Below are positions 54,941-64,000 of a stretch of DNA of 64,000 nucleotides, piece after piece. How positions within the stretch are numbered: position 1 is the first letter of the stretch; the number at the start of each line of letters is the position of its first letter. Under the pieces are notes generated by a model. The model had not been told where the DNA came from and made no database searches. It saw nothing but the letters and a program-made list of their open reading frames with translations. The DNA lies in assembly GCF_014652215.1 (NCBI RefSeq), contig NZ_BMYJ01000004.1:186001-250000 (forward strand). Reading direction: 5' to 3'. The DNA comes from Neogemmobacter tilapiae. GTDB lineage: Bacteria > Pseudomonadota > Alphaproteobacteria > Rhodobacterales > Rhodobacteraceae. The translations under genes and the position numbers were made by a program.

Positions 54941-55411
54941 CTAAATTTCGTGCTGCGGCGCTTTGCCCGATGGCGCCACATGGGGCCGTGTGACATCTTT
55001 CAAAGTGGCATCCAGCGCCTCGACGTCAAGCGCGATCCGGCCGCCGCCTGACAGCGTCAGCACGATGCGCCCCATACCATCCTTGGCCGCAACAAAGGTC
55101 ATGCCCAAAAGCGCATGGGCCTGGTTGCGGTCAAAGCCCTGCACCTTGACGCCCAACACATCCTGAAAGGACAAGACCGCGCGCACCCTTTCAAAGGGTC
55201 GCCCCGCCCTTTCCGCCGCCACCCGGTCCTCCCAGCGGAAACGGTTCAGCAACAAGGCGAATTGACGCGGTTTGGCCTGCCAGGCCATGTCCTTGCCATC
55301 AAACACTGCATCCTGCACCAGCGCCGCCATCACATTCAGATCATCATGATCCTGCGCGATCAGCGCCAGCGGACCCTCGGCCCCATCGGCAAAGCCAGCG
55401 TCCCGCGTCAT
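54941..55411 (-). CDS. DUF2948 protein
   Basis: Conserved alphaproteobacterial protein of 156 residues, function unknown. The landmarks [38 protein letters not shown] and the C-terminal [18 protein letters not shown] define DUF2948, typically encoded next to murA. ATG 55411 overlaps the murA stop (ATGA), so it is translated with murA and may be tied to cell-wall synthesis. Confidence 0.9.
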   Translation of the reverse strand: MTRDAGFADGAEGPLALIAQDHDDLNVMAALVQDAVFDGKDMAWQAKPRQFALLLNRFRWEDRVAAERAGRPFERVRAVLSFQDVLGVKVQGFDRNQAHALLGMTFVAAKDGMGRIVLTLSGGGRIALDVEALDATLKDVTRPHVAPSGKAPQHEI

Positions 55412-56679
55412 GCGCCCTTCACCCGTTCGATTTGCGCGCCACAAGCCCGCAGCTTTTCCTCCACATGCTCATAGCCCCGATCCAGATGATAGACCCGGCT
55501 GACCACGGTTTCGCCTTCGGCCGCCAGACCCGCCAGAATCAGGCTGACCGAAGCCCGCAGGTCGGTGGCCATCACCGGTGCACCGCGCAGTTTTTCAACG
55601 CCCGTCACGGTGGCATGACCACCATGCACCTCGATCTTGGCCCCCATACGCAGCAGTTCTGGCGCGTGCATAAACCGGTTTTCAAAGATCTTCTCTTCCA
55701 GAACCGAGGTGCCATCCGCCGTGCAAAGCAGCGCCATCATCTGCGCCTGCAAATCGGTCGGGAAGCCGGGGAAGGGTTCGGTCACGACATCCACCGCCTT
55801 GACCCGCCCATTCTTGCGGCTGACCTTCAGCCCCCGCGCGGTTTCCGTCACAGAAACCCCCGCCGCATCCAGCTTTTCGCAAAAAGCCCCCACAAGGTCG
55901 ATCCGCCCACCCAAACATTCCACCTCACCCCCGCAGATGGCCGGGGCCAGCATGTAGGTGCCCAGTTCAATCCGGTCGGCCACCACCGGATGCGTCGCCC
56001 CGCCCAAGGCCTGAACGCCCTGAATGGTGATGGTGCTGGTGCCTTCGCCCTCGATCTGCGCACCCATCCGCCGCAGGCATTGCGCCAGATCGACGATTTC
56101 GGGTTCCCGCGCTGCATTGTTGATGACCGTCGTGCCCTTGGCCAAGGTCGCGGCCAACAATGCGTTCTCGGTCGCGCCGACGGAAACAAACGGGAAGTTG
56201 ATCACCGCGCCCTTGAGCCGCCCGCCCGGTGCTTTCGCGTGAACATAGCCATCCCGCAGGTCCAGTTCCGCCCCCATCGCCTCCAGTGCCTTCAGGTGCA
56301 GATCCACCGGCCGCGCCCCAATGGCACAGCCGCCAGGCAAGGACACCACCGCGTGACCATCCCGCGCCAGCATCGGCCCCAAGACCAGAATCGAGGCCCG
56401 CATCTTGCGCACGATGTCGTAATCGGCAGTGTGGTTGCTGATCTGGGCCGACGACAGCGCCAGAACCTTGCCGCCTTGCAAGCTGGCCACTTCCGAACCC
56501 AAGGACTGCAAAAGCTGGGTCATCGTGGCAATATCCGACAGGCGCGGCGCATTGGTCAGCGTCAGCGGCGCATCGGTCAAAAGCGTCGCCGGCATCAAAG
56601 TGAGGCAGGCGTTCTTGGCCCCCGCAATCGGAATTTCGCCGTTCAAGGGGCCATTGCCCCGCACAATGATCTGGTCCAT
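55408..56679 (-). CDS. murA: UDP-N-acetylglucosamine 1-carboxyvinyltransferase
   Basis: First committed step of peptidoglycan synthesis: PEP enolpyruvyl transfer to UDP-GlcNAc. Length 423 residues. N-terminal [19 protein letters not shown], catalytic loop with Cys118 ([15 protein letters not shown]; the fosfomycin target is present, not Asp), and [18 protein letters not shown] are intact. Second gene after a small basic ORF, followed by DUF2948. Confidence 0.95.
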   Translation of the reverse strand: MDQIIVRGNGPLNGEIPIAGAKNACLTLMPATLLTDAPLTLTNAPRLSDIATMTQLLQSLGSEVASLQGGKVLALSSAQISNHTADYDIVRKMRASILVLGPMLARDGHAVVSLPGGCAIGARPVDLHLKALEAMGAELDLRDGYVHAKAPGGRLKGAVINFPFVSVGATENALLAATLAKGTTVINNAAREPEIVDLAQCLRRMGAQIEGEGTSTITIQGVQALGGATHPVVADRIELGTYMLAPAICGGEVECLGGRIDLVGAFCEKLDAAGVSVTETARGLKVSRKNGRVKAVDVVTEPFPGFPTDLQAQMMALLCTADGTSVLEEKIFENRFMHAPELLRMGAKIEVHGGHATVTGVEKLRGAPVMATDLRASVSLILAGLAAEGETVVSRVYHLDRGYEHVEEKLRACGAQIERVKGA

Positions 56680-56688
56680 CTGGCCTGC

Positions 56689-56871
56689 CTATTCGGTTTC
56701 TTGTTCTATGTCGTCTTGTGCGGTTTCAAGCCGCGCCCGGGCCTGTGCCTTGCGCTTGGCCATATTCGCCTTCAGGGCCGCTTTCAGCCGATCATCCCGG
56801 CTGTTCCCAGCCTTGGCGGTCTTGGCCGCCTTGGGCTTTTCCATAGGGTTATGATCGGGATTGTGGCTCAT
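56689..56871 (-). CDS. Small Lys/Ala-rich hypothetical protein (60 aa)
   Basis: Highly basic helical protein (MEKPKAAKTAKAGNSRDDRL, then KAALKANMAKRKAQARARLE) ending in an acidic tail (QDDIEQETE). ATG 56871 (MSHNPDHNP) is the likely start; the frame extends upstream through the tRNA gene, which cannot be coding. It lies 9 bp upstream of murA and is probably in its operon. Similar small ORFs precede murA in Rhodobacteraceae; function unknown. Confidence 0.65.
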   Translation of the reverse strand: MSHNPDHNPMEKPKAAKTAKAGNSRDDRLKAALKANMAKRKAQARARLETAQDDIEQETE

Positions 56872-57003
56872 GCGCCTCTGCATAGCGGGAAGCGCTGGCA
56901 GGGTCCAGATTTCCCGCACAAGATCGGCGAAAGAGGGCTTGCGCGGCCCCGGCTTTGAGTCTAACACGCGGCCCATCGCGGAAGCCCAACCTTCCCGCCC
57001 GGC

Positions 57004-57078
<75 letters not shown>

Positions 57079-57169
57079 CCCTAACCCATTGATCTCAAAG
57101 AAACCCCTTGCATTCAAGGCGCTGGTGCCATTTTTGGTTCCAAAATCGGTGCCAAAATTGGGTTCGGAA

Positions 57170-57268
57170 ATGGCTGCGAAGCGACGTCATTGGAAGGAAA
57201 AAGGCGGCCGCTTCTGGGCTCGGATCGGTATTCCGGCGCGCCAACCCCGCGGTTGGAGCAGGGTTTGA
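57170..57268 (+). pseudogene. Fragment resembling the N-terminus of a tyrosine integrase
   Basis: A 32-codon remnant starting at ATG 57170 (MAAKRRHWKEKGGRFWARIG). The pattern K-x-KGGRFWARIGIP is like the first strand of phage/island integrases that sit beside tRNA genes in Rhodobacteraceae. After about 25 residues homology is lost and a stop follows, so no functional recombinase remains. Taken with tRNA-Thr just upstream, it suggests an old island boundary. Confidence 0.5.
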
Positions 57269-57410
57269 GGCGTTGTTTTCTCGGATGGTCATCCCTTCAC
57301 AATAGTCAAGAAGGCCGAAATCTGGCGCGGGTCAGTAATCGTCAGCCTGACCAAATCGGCATTCGCCAGATCCCGCATCGATTTCAGCGCAGCGTGGCGG
57401 CCGTCGGTGT

Positions 57411-57648
57411 GTTACCGAGCGGGAAGATAACCACCAGCGCCCTGTTCGGTCAAAGGAAGTGTTCCCGAGGGGGAATATTTGGACGACCCGCAACGAAGGA
57501 ACACAGCATTGTTCCCGACCGGGAACATTTGCTGACTCATTGTGCCGCCGATTCTGCCTGATTTCGACAGAGGCAGCCCAAGCCTGAAACAGGCATCTGC
57601 GCGGCACCCGAAGGAGCAGGTAAAGGTGTTGTTTCCGAGCCGGGATCT
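57411..57648. repeat. Periodic palindrome array in a gene-poor stretch
   Basis: Within 57269-57922, where I find no gene, an imperfect 18-bp palindrome recurs: GTTACCGAGCGGGAAGAT (57411), GTTCCCGAGGGGGAATAT (57461), GTTCCCGACCGGGAACAT (57511) and a weaker copy GTTTCCGAGCCGGGATCT (57631). The first three start exactly 50 bp apart; the third is the most symmetrical. Spacers differ. This fits an array of protein-binding sites better than CRISPR. Its purpose is unknown. Confidence 0.65.
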
Positions 57649-57922
57649 TCATTTAAGGCGGAATAGGGCGGAAAGCGGACCTTCGCCGCGGCGATGACGA
57701 ATGCCCGGTTCGGGGCCGCCCGGCGCTCATACATCCCAGCGGTAAAGATCGGAGTTCGATGCTTTCCTAGAGGGTAAGAGAGGCGTCTAGGTTGCGTCAG
57801 GCAGCACAGATGGCACGGTCCGGCCGAAGCTATCAAACAGTTTCACCCGGCCTCGGCAAGCTGCCAAGGCCGGGCAACGAGCCGCCCGATGTGCGTGACG
57901 AAAAGGACCTCACCAAAGACCG

Positions 57923-58465
57923 TCAGAGCCGCCCGTAACGGGTGTCGAAGATCTCGCCCTTGGCATTGACGGAACAGACCAGATGCTTATGCCCGGATGC
58001 GAGCTCGATGTAGTAGTTGTCCGCCCCCTCCTGGCCCGCCTTGACGACATGAATCTGGTGGCGGCCGACACTCATCGCGGATGCGGCGTCATTCACGCAG
58101 GAATTCATGGCCGCCTGGGGAACCTTGACCCCCTTCACGTTGCTGGTCTTGTAGGAAAGACTGTTGGCCCGCTCCTTTTGCCCGGCGTCATAGCCCTGCG
58201 CAAATGCCGTGCTGCTGTTGGCCGGGTCAAAAGCCACATTGTGCAGCCCGTCGCGATAGCCCCGTTCAAAGTCCGCAGTTTCGGCCGCATCCTTGGGGCG
58301 ATAGCCGTCGCGATAGTGCGTTTCCTTGTGTGAAACGGCTGCGATGCCCAGAATTGCAGCGGCTGCAAGCGCGAATTCGTCGCTCTTCTTGTCCGCTAGC
58401 GCGGCACCGCTCCACATCTGCAACACAAGTGCCGCCGCCGCCGCTGTAGCTAGAACCTTCTTCAT
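57923..58465 (-). CDS. Hypothetical exported protein
   Basis: Protein of 180 residues with a strong signal peptide (MKKVLATAAAAALVLQMWSG, cleavage near ALA at residue 24). The mature part has a second short hydrophobic stretch (FALAAAAILGIAAVSH), a tyrosine/glycine-rich part repeating a D-x-GY-R pattern (YRDGYRPKDAAETADFERGYRDG) and a C-terminal domain around CVNDAASAMSVGR and LVCSVNAKGEIFDTRYGRL. ATG 58465 follows GGAG. No named family; probably periplasmic. Lower G+C and codon use unlike the core genes. Confidence 0.7.
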   Translation of the reverse strand: MKKVLATAAAAALVLQMWSGAALADKKSDEFALAAAAILGIAAVSHKETHYRDGYRPKDAAETADFERGYRDGLHNVAFDPANSSTAFAQGYDAGQKERANSLSYKTSNVKGVKVPQAAMNSCVNDAASAMSVGRHQIHVVKAGQEGADNYYIELASGHKHLVCSVNAKGEIFDTRYGRL

Positions 58466-58704
58466 TGGTGATCTCCTTTCATTGTCGTTTCTGTCGTGGC
58501 TGATCGGCGTGTTAAGTGGGCCGAAACTTTCCAAGAACGCTACCCGCAGCCCGTCACCGGGACGGAAGACCATAGAGTGCCACAGATTGGCATGATCCCC
58601 GGCAGTCGTCGGAAGATCCGAAGCCCGGGTCTTCCGCGCATCTATTAGGCAAACCCCATGTGGCACCCTGCCTGCCACAGCCCGCGGGCCGCGCCATTCA
58701 TCAC

Positions 58705-59046
58705 CTATTCGCAGGCGGGGTAGAGGTAGCGATCAGCCTCGGAGACATCCACCGGGCAGCTTGTCGGTGCCGTATGCGTCCAGTGAACAACATGCCTGCC
58801 GGCGGGGTTGAACGAGCATTGGAACGTTTGGCCGTTCGAGGCGCTGCCATTGACCGCATGGGTGCCGTCCGACCTTGTTCCCTCGTAGGTCAGGCTGACG
58901 ATATCGCTGGGCGAGACATGAAGATGATGGGCGGCGTAGGTGTTGCAGATGGTCATCATCTGCGACTCGTCCGCGGCCGATGCCGCCGAGGCTGCCCCCA
59001 GCGCAGCAGAGGCGACGGCAAGAAAACCCAAAACTATTCTGTTCAT
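58705..59046 (-). CDS. Hypothetical small exported protein
   Basis: Protein of 113 residues: signal peptide (MNRIVLGFLAVASAALGAAS, cleavage after ASA near 24), then a mature part with four Cys (TICNTY, FQCSF, TSCPV, YPACE) that may form two disulfides. Start 59046 follows AAGGA. It stands with two other exported proteins on the same strand. No family recognised. Only 240 bp separate it from the gene downstream. Confidence 0.68.
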   Translation of the reverse strand: MNRIVLGFLAVASAALGAASAASAADESQMMTICNTYAAHHLHVSPSDIVSLTYEGTRSDGTHAVNGSASNGQTFQCSFNPAGRHVVHWTHTAPTSCPVDVSEADRYLYPACE

Positions 59047-59111
59047 GTTGTTGGTCCTTCGGTTGATTGTTGCAATCGTTTCGTCGTCTGGGCGAGAGTT
59101 CCGCCGCCGTA

Positions 59112-60245
59112 TCAGCCCCCCCAGATGACCGCGTCGGGGATGACAAAGCGTTCCTGTCCGATAGTGACAATGCTGTCAGAGCCGTCGCGAACCGCTGACA
59201 TCGCGGTGTCCTTTTCTGCTTCGGACTGGTCATAGGCGACCGCCTCGCCCGACGCGAAGACGATCACGCGGCTTCTGCCGTCCGGCCATTCGATGGTCAC
59301 GACGCCATTGCCATTGCCCTGTCGTGTGACCCCGAACGCGCAGCTTTCCGTCAGAGCCCCGGCGGTCCGTGCGCAATCAACCGTGCCGGTGGCGTTGAAA
59401 TCCGTGCCCGGCACAAGCGCATCCTCGCCATCCGCAGGCACTGGAAGCATGTCGGGAAGCTGGGTTGCCACGCCGTCGCCGCTTCCCTCGACCAGAAACT
59501 CTCCTGCTGCCCAGCCTTCAAGGCCCGGGTCCGACAGAGTCGCGACATTGCACCACCGGCGCCCCTCGGCCATGCGGCATCCCAGGTTCCGCAGCGGCGT
59601 GCCAGTGGCAAGACGCGCAACAACACCAGCGCCAGTCGAGGCTTCTGCCCGAAGCGTCAGGGGGCCACCACTGGTCTGAACGGCCCAGAAATCGGGGCCG
59701 CCCTGCAGACCATCCGCAAAATCGCCCTCCGCCACCTCGCCGGTGTCGCCCGAAACCGAAAGCTTGATCCGATAGGTTGAGGTTTCACCCCGCCGGGCGG
59801 CGCTGCGATACAGAAAGACCGATAGCCCGTATTCGCCAGACGTCGGCAGAAGACCCGCATAGCTGTTTGCCGTGGCCAACTGTTCGCCAATGACCAGCGC
59901 CTCATCGCCGGGGCCGTTGCCGGGGGCATAAAGGTTGAAATAGGTCGCGGTATTGTCGGCTCTAAGGTCGATGGCGATCTGCTGCCCAGCCTCGGCACCG
60001 ATTTTGTAAACGACGAATTCGTTCCCTGTTATCCGTCCATTGATCGTGGCACCCGTAGCGCCGGGCGGGAAATGCACCTGTTCTAGGCGCATGTCATTCT
60101 GTGCCCATAGCGGAGCGGTAGTGCCCGGCAGCGTGGCAGTGATCACAAGCAGGCCAAGCAGTGCCCGGGTCAGATTGATGCCCTTGCGCCCGCCGAACGG
60201 TGCGCGCGGCATTGCATGGGTCTTGGGGATGAAATTTGTCATCAT
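59112..60245 (-). CDS. Exported protein with PPC-like and SH3-like domains
   Basis: Protein of 377 residues with a long basic leader and hydrophobic segment (LTRALLGLLVITATLPGTTA), cleavage near APLWA. Residues 55-170 resemble a pre-peptidase C-terminal beta-sandwich (VVYKIGAEAGQQIAIDLRAD, TSGEYGLSVFLYRSAARRG). About 185-255 look like a bacterial SH3 domain (GPLTLRAEASTGAGVVARLA, LEGWAAGEFL). The C-terminal third (SCAFGVTRQGNGNGVVTIEW, VIVFASGEAVAYDQSE) is unassigned. Likely periplasmic; lies 65 bp downstream of the RTX gene and may be linked to it. Confidence 0.72.
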   Translation of the reverse strand: MMTNFIPKTHAMPRAPFGGRKGINLTRALLGLLVITATLPGTTAPLWAQNDMRLEQVHFPPGATGATINGRITGNEFVVYKIGAEAGQQIAIDLRADNTATYFNLYAPGNGPGDEALVIGEQLATANSYAGLLPTSGEYGLSVFLYRSAARRGETSTYRIKLSVSGDTGEVAEGDFADGLQGGPDFWAVQTSGGPLTLRAEASTGAGVVARLATGTPLRNLGCRMAEGRRWCNVATLSDPGLEGWAAGEFLVEGSGDGVATQLPDMLPVPADGEDALVPGTDFNATGTVDCARTAGALTESCAFGVTRQGNGNGVVTIEWPDGRSRVIVFASGEAVAYDQSEAEKDTAMSAVRDGSDSIVTIGQERFVIPDAVIWGG

Positions 60246-60310
60246 TACCTCGCTTCGCAGGCTGGATCGGGATGGCTGCGGTTAGCTTGTAAGGCCACCG
60301 CCGGGCGGCA

Positions 60311-62599
60311 TCAGGCTTCGAAGATGAAATCACTGACCCCCAAGTTCACGACGCTGCTGGCTCCCGTCGTAAAGACAAGGTCCAGATCCGACGCGTGGAC
60401 CGTCTCAGTGCCGTTGCCCACAAACCTGAAGACTGCGACCGCGTTGCTGCTATTGCGCACACAGAGCAACTGCGCCGTCCCAGCCGTCGTGGTGCCGGCA
60501 TATTGCGAAACCATCTGCGCTACGCTTGCCAGGTCAAACGAAGTCGCCTTCATGAACTGAACGACTTCGTTGCTGCTGTCCCAAAGGCCCGATGCGGGGA
60601 CCACATCCACAGCAACCGCATTATCGACGGTGGTATTGCCATTGCCGATGTCAAAAGCCGACATGTCGAAGGCGAGCTTGTCGGCCGCGCCAAAAGTCTC
60701 GGCAATTCTGTCTGTGCCGTTCAGGGAATCGAACACGAAGACATCGGCACCGTCCCCACCCTGCAACGTATCATCGCCCCCACCACCGATCAGGCGGTCA
60801 TCGCCCGCGTGGCCAAAAAGAACGTCATTACCTGCGCTTCCAGCCAGTGTGTCGTTACCGCCATCAGACCCGCCCTCAAGCGAGTCAGCGCCGTCACCTC
60901 CTACGAGTGAATCGTTGCCCCGGTTACCATAGATCGTGTCGTTCCCATCGTCCCCGGACAGCGTATCGTTACCGCTGCCGCCGCCGATGAAATTGTTCAG
61001 GCGGTTGCCAGTCCCGGTAAAGTCGCCCGTCCCGGCAAAGACCAGCCGTTCGATCTGGCTACCCAAGGTGTAGCTGTTGATCTTGGCTTGCACAGTATCC
61101 GCCGTGCCTTCGTGCGCGACTTCCTGAATCACGTCATTGGCGCTGTCGACGATGTAGAAGTCATCCCCCGCATCGCCGGACATGAAATCGGCGCCCGTGC
61201 CGCCATCCAACCTGTCATGCCCGGCACCGCCGAACAGCTGGTCACTTCCCGCTTTGCCGAACAGCTGGTCACCACTGTCGCCGCCGACAATCTGGTTGGT
61301 CAGCTCATTGCCGTATCCGGTAAACTCGCCGCTCCCGACGAAAGTCAGGTTTTCGACATTGTCGTCCAGCGTGAAGCGCAGCAGGGTTGTGCGAACTTCA
61401 TCTTCACCCGCCATAGCGACCTCAATGATCGATGCCTTGGCATCATTGACGATGTAGAGAACATCGCCGCCACCACCGACCAGCTTATCGGCCCCACCTT
61501 GCCCGTTCAGCGTATCAGCACCGCTGCCCCCGGCGATGCGATTCGCCCGTTCATTGCCGATGCCCTTGAACTTGCCGGTTCCGGTGAAGGTCAGATTTTC
61601 AAGATTTTCACCCAGCGTATAGACCGCCAGCGAGGTCAACACGGTATCGGTGCCATTGCCCGCCAGTTCGGCGACTGTATCGCCAGCGTCCGAAACGACA
61701 TACGAATCGTTGCCATCACCCCCGGCAAGGCTGTCGTCGCCCGCCTCTCCGTCAAGCGTATCGTCCCCGGCACCGCCCGCCAGCGTGTCGCTTCCGGCTT
61801 TTCCGTAAAGCGTGTTGTTGCCCGAATTTCCGATCAAGCGATTTGCCAGACCATTTCCCGTGCCGGTCAGGTCAGCGGTTCCGGTAAGGTCCAGTTCCTC
61901 GACATTGTCGCCAAGGGTGAAGTCCACATCGGTAATGACGATATCCCGGCCTTCATTCTCGTCCTCGACAACAAGATCATTTGTCGAACCGACAAGGTAG
62001 GTATCTGCGCCATCGCCGCCGACAAGGCGGTTGACCCCAAGAACACCGCCCAGCGTATCGTCCCCGTCGCCCCCCAGCACCGTATCGTCACCACCGCCAC
62101 CCATGACTGCGTCATCGCCGCCGCCGCCTTGGATCGTGTCGTTCCCGGCGTAGCCTTCAACCCGGTCGTCGCCAGCCGCCCCATCGAGCTGATTGCCGAT
62201 TCCGTTGCCGAAGACCATATTGTCGAGCCGGTTCCCGGATCCAGAAATTGCCGTCGTTCCGACGAGGCGGAGATACTCGATATTGTCGCCAAGCACAAAA
62301 TCGACTGATGAAGTCACAAGATCTATCCCAGCACCGGACACTTCCGTCACCCGATCACCAGCGGTATTCACGTAATATTCGTCATTTCCGCCGCCGCCGA
62401 ACATCCGGTCTGACCCGTCGCCACCGCGGATCGTATCATTTCCCTGATCGGCATAAACGATATCGTTGCCCGCGCCCGCCTGAATGAGGTCATTGCCAGT
62501 CGTGACGCCAACGATCTTGTTCGATGCCGGGGGCGCGATCAGCCCGTCGCCAGAACGGTGGATGAAATCCTTGTTGCTCGTACCTTTGATCTTGGCCAT
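60311..62599 (-). CDS. RTX/hemolysin-type calcium-binding repeat protein
   Basis: Protein of 762 residues built of calcium-binding nonapeptides (GGDGNDTI-type). No Sec signal, as usual for type I secretion substrates, and the C-terminus ends in a short hydrophobic-acidic tail (GVSDFIFEA). About five longer units of roughly 110-125 residues recur, each pairing a stretch like YTLGENLENLTFTGTG-x-F with GN-x3-N-x-I-GG and then RTX nonapeptides. The last part (DGADVFVFDSLNGTDRIAETFG) is the usual RTX end domain. No transporter genes are in view. Probably a cell-surface or secreted protein. Confidence 0.9.
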   Translation of the reverse strand: MAKIKGTSNKDFIHRSGDGLIAPPASNKIVGVTTGNDLIQAGAGNDIVYADQGNDTIRGGDGSDRMFGGGGNDEYYVNTAGDRVTEVSGAGIDLVTSSVDFVLGDNIEYLRLVGTTAISGSGNRLDNMVFGNGIGNQLDGAAGDDRVEGYAGNDTIQGGGGDDAVMGGGGDDTVLGGDGDDTLGGVLGVNRLVGGDGADTYLVGSTNDLVVEDENEGRDIVITDVDFTLGDNVEELDLTGTADLTGTGNGLANRLIGNSGNNTLYGKAGSDTLAGGAGDDTLDGEAGDDSLAGGDGNDSYVVSDAGDTVAELAGNGTDTVLTSLAVYTLGENLENLTFTGTGKFKGIGNERANRIAGGSGADTLNGQGGADKLVGGGGDVLYIVNDAKASIIEVAMAGEDEVRTTLLRFTLDDNVENLTFVGSGEFTGYGNELTNQIVGGDSGDQLFGKAGSDQLFGGAGHDRLDGGTGADFMSGDAGDDFYIVDSANDVIQEVAHEGTADTVQAKINSYTLGSQIERLVFAGTGDFTGTGNRLNNFIGGGSGNDTLSGDDGNDTIYGNRGNDSLVGGDGADSLEGGSDGGNDTLAGSAGNDVLFGHAGDDRLIGGGGDDTLQGGDGADVFVFDSLNGTDRIAETFGAADKLAFDMSAFDIGNGNTTVDNAVAVDVVPASGLWDSSNEVVQFMKATSFDLASVAQMVSQYAGTTTAGTAQLLCVRNSSNAVAVFRFVGNGTETVHASDLDLVFTTGASSVVNLGVSDFIFEA

Positions 62600-63051
62600 T
62601 TTTCACCCCAAATCCAAACTGTTGTCCCACCCACCAGGCACGCCAAGCCACTGTCCCCGAAACACAACAGGCAGATGGGACGTGGTCCTGTGGCGACGTG
62701 GCATCCCTTGAGTTCATCGGCGGGATAGGCATCTCGGTCAATTGAGATGTTCCCGGCATTGTTGAGTGAAGATCAACCAATGGTGGTGATCTCGCGACTG
62801 CCCTGATCCAGCCCCGGCCTTGCCCATGCGGCGGCTTGGGCGATCCCGAACACCGCCTTCACAATCGGCTATTCTAGACCAATCACCGCCCAGTGGTGTT
62901 GATTGATTGCTGCTTGACGCTGAGCCGTTTGATCGGCCTAGTGGAAGGTGGAACTGGTGTGTTCCCGGGCTATCCGCCTGAACGAACCCGATAGTTATCA
63001 ACCAAGCAGACCCCGTTCCGGCGGGTAGCCACGGACATCTGGCGCGACAAA
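62600..63051. other. Intergenic region between RTX gene and LysR gene
   Basis: A 452-bp divergent gap. I see no supported gene. It holds CATCTC-N8-GAGATG (62730-62749) and an imperfect dyad CAATCACC...GGTGTTGATTG (about 62879-62904), which could be a LysR-type site. Promoters for both the RTX gene and the LysR gene should be here. Confidence 0.5.
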
Positions 63052-63989
63052 ATGCAAGAGATTCACCCCCGCAATTCCAACGTCATTCAGCGTGCCCCGC
63101 GCTTCTCAGAAGTCTTCAATACCTGGATGCGCTGGCGCGGACGGGGTCGCTGTCCAGTGCGGCAGAGGAACTTGGCGTGACGGTAAGTGCCGTCAGCCAC
63201 CAGTTGAAGGATCTGTCAGACTTCCTCGGGGAACGCCTCTATATCAAGTCGGGCCGCGGCGTTCTGCTGACGGCAAAGGGAAAGGAACTGGCGCATTCCA
63301 CGGCACAGTCTTTTCGCGCACTGGACGCCGGGCTGCTTGAAGCGATCGGCAGTCCGCGATCGACCCTGCGTGTCGCTGTCTGTTCGTGTTTCGGTCCTCA
63401 CTGGCTTTCGCCCCGTTTGCCACAGTTCCGAAGCGCCAATCCCGAGATCGATCTGGATCTGCGTCTGTATGCAAACGACCCCGATCCGCTGGACGGCGTC
63501 GCCGACGCAGTCATAAGCGCTCTGCCACTCAGGGCGGGCTACAATTCAGTTGATCTGTTCGACGAGCAACTGGTGCCAGTGATTTGCCCGTCTGCCTCTC
63601 ATAACATCGCAAAAAATGGCTTGCAGCTGATTACCACCGAGACCGAGCCGTGCAAGATCGGCGACGACTGGCTTAGCTTTGACAGGGAGACGGGTGCAGG
63701 TTTTGCTGCGCGCCGGATCGGCGACTGGGTTGTTTGCTCGCACTACATTCTGGCCATCGAACTGGCGAGAGCGGGTCTTGGTGCCGCGCTCATCCCGGAC
63801 TTTCATGCCGAACGCTCGCTTCGGGACGGCACATTGGTCAAGCTTCACCCGGCGACTATTCCTGCAGGCCGAACCTACAGCCTCTATTACAAGACGACAC
63901 GCGCAAACGAAACAGCGATCGCAGCCTTCGTGCGCTGGTTCAGGACGGAGGTGCGCAAGTCGCGGATCGCCACGCGGATCGCAAGTTAG
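63052..63989 (+). CDS. LysR-family regulator (GcvA-like), apparent frameshift near N-terminus
   Basis: From 63177 the frame encodes a LysR protein (VTVSAVSHQLKDLSDFLGERLYIK, then a substrate-binding domain), but any start codon in that frame would cut the helix-turn-helix. In-frame codons upstream (63099-63176) still read ALLRSLQYLDALARTGSLSS and AAEELGV, the missing part of the HTH, without a start. ATG 63052 (MQEIHPRNSNVIQRAP) lies in another frame and joins this one if one C is added to the C-run at 63095-63098. So the gene either carries a one-base deletion or there is a sequencing error. Divergent from the RTX gene. Confidence 0.75.
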
Positions 63990-64000
63990 CGGGCCAACGG

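Noticed and set aside
57411-57648. CRISPR array
   Set aside because: Repeats are only 18 bp, imperfect and few, there is no cas gene, and the fourth copy breaks the period.
57332-57836. Minus-strand ORFs of about 100 residues in the gap after tRNA-Thr
   Set aside because: No RBS, no recognisable domain, and they run through the palindrome array.
60311-62599. RTX region as a DNA tandem repeat
   Set aside because: Repetition is at protein level; DNA units have diverged, so no recent expansion is seen.
62738-63001. 87-residue minus-strand ORF upstream of the RTX gene
   Set aside because: No ribosome-binding site or family signature; it occupies the divergent promoter region.

Overview
The window looks like a chromosomal segment of a Rhodobacteraceae bacterium (Alphaproteobacteria, Rhodobacter/Gemmobacter/Tabrizicola-like). 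This is inferred from the high G+C, a class I lysyl-tRNA synthetase, a phosphatidylcholine synthase, a murA-DUF2948 pair, DUF1127, and gene order typical of that family. Most of the window is dense housekeeping sequence with many ATGA, GTGA and TTGA stop/start overlaps.

Region by region. 1-6.2 kb: 5'-truncated aldo/keto reductase, LysR regulator, SHMT-fold PLP enzyme, DUF3052-like protein, UspA, a tiny basic protein and EttA. 6.2-7.75 kb: a reverse transcriptase with retron hallmarks. It is preceded on the minus strand by a 142-nt segment bounded by a perfect 13-bp inverted repeat, containing two msr-type hairpins and one msd-type hairpin: a strong candidate for an undescribed retron. 7.8-18.6 kb: two small secreted/membrane proteins, nadD, dacB, a TacA/TacT-like toxin-antitoxin pair, TerB, lysK, DUF4864, a GH28-like beta-helix protein, a HugZ-like protein and a SulP transporter. 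18.8-27.4 kb: acs, an MHS-type MFS transporter, asparaginase, DUF484-xerC, pcs, an EamA transporter and ogt. 27.5-41.8 kb: palindromic repeats, ileS with a low-G+C patch, an FAD monooxygenase, DUF2339-ycjF-GNAT-ycjX, truA, a small transaldolase and priA. 41.8-54.9 kb: prmA, DUF1127, ruvCAB, trmB, aroA, two TupA-like ATP-grasp genes and a BchE-like radical SAM gene lying between aroA and cmk, an SDR, and an HxlR/nitroreductase pair. 54.9-57.1 kb: DUF2948, murA, a small basic protein and tRNA-Thr(GGT).

After tRNA-Thr the sequence changes character. There is an integrase-like fragment, a gene-poor stretch with three palindromes exactly 50 bp apart plus a diverged fourth, three exported proteins, a 762-residue RTX protein, and a GcvA-type LysR gene with an apparent one-base frameshift. 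This reads as an accessory segment beside a tRNA attachment site.

The genes mostly serve DNA repair and restart (ruvCAB, priA, xerC, ogt), translation (lysK, ileS, ettA, truA, trmB, prmA, tRNA-Thr), and envelope, phospholipid and cofactor metabolism (murA, dacB, pcs, nadD). The accessory layer is the retron, the toxin-antitoxin pair, the aroA-cmk insert, the palindromic repeats and the post-tRNA segment.
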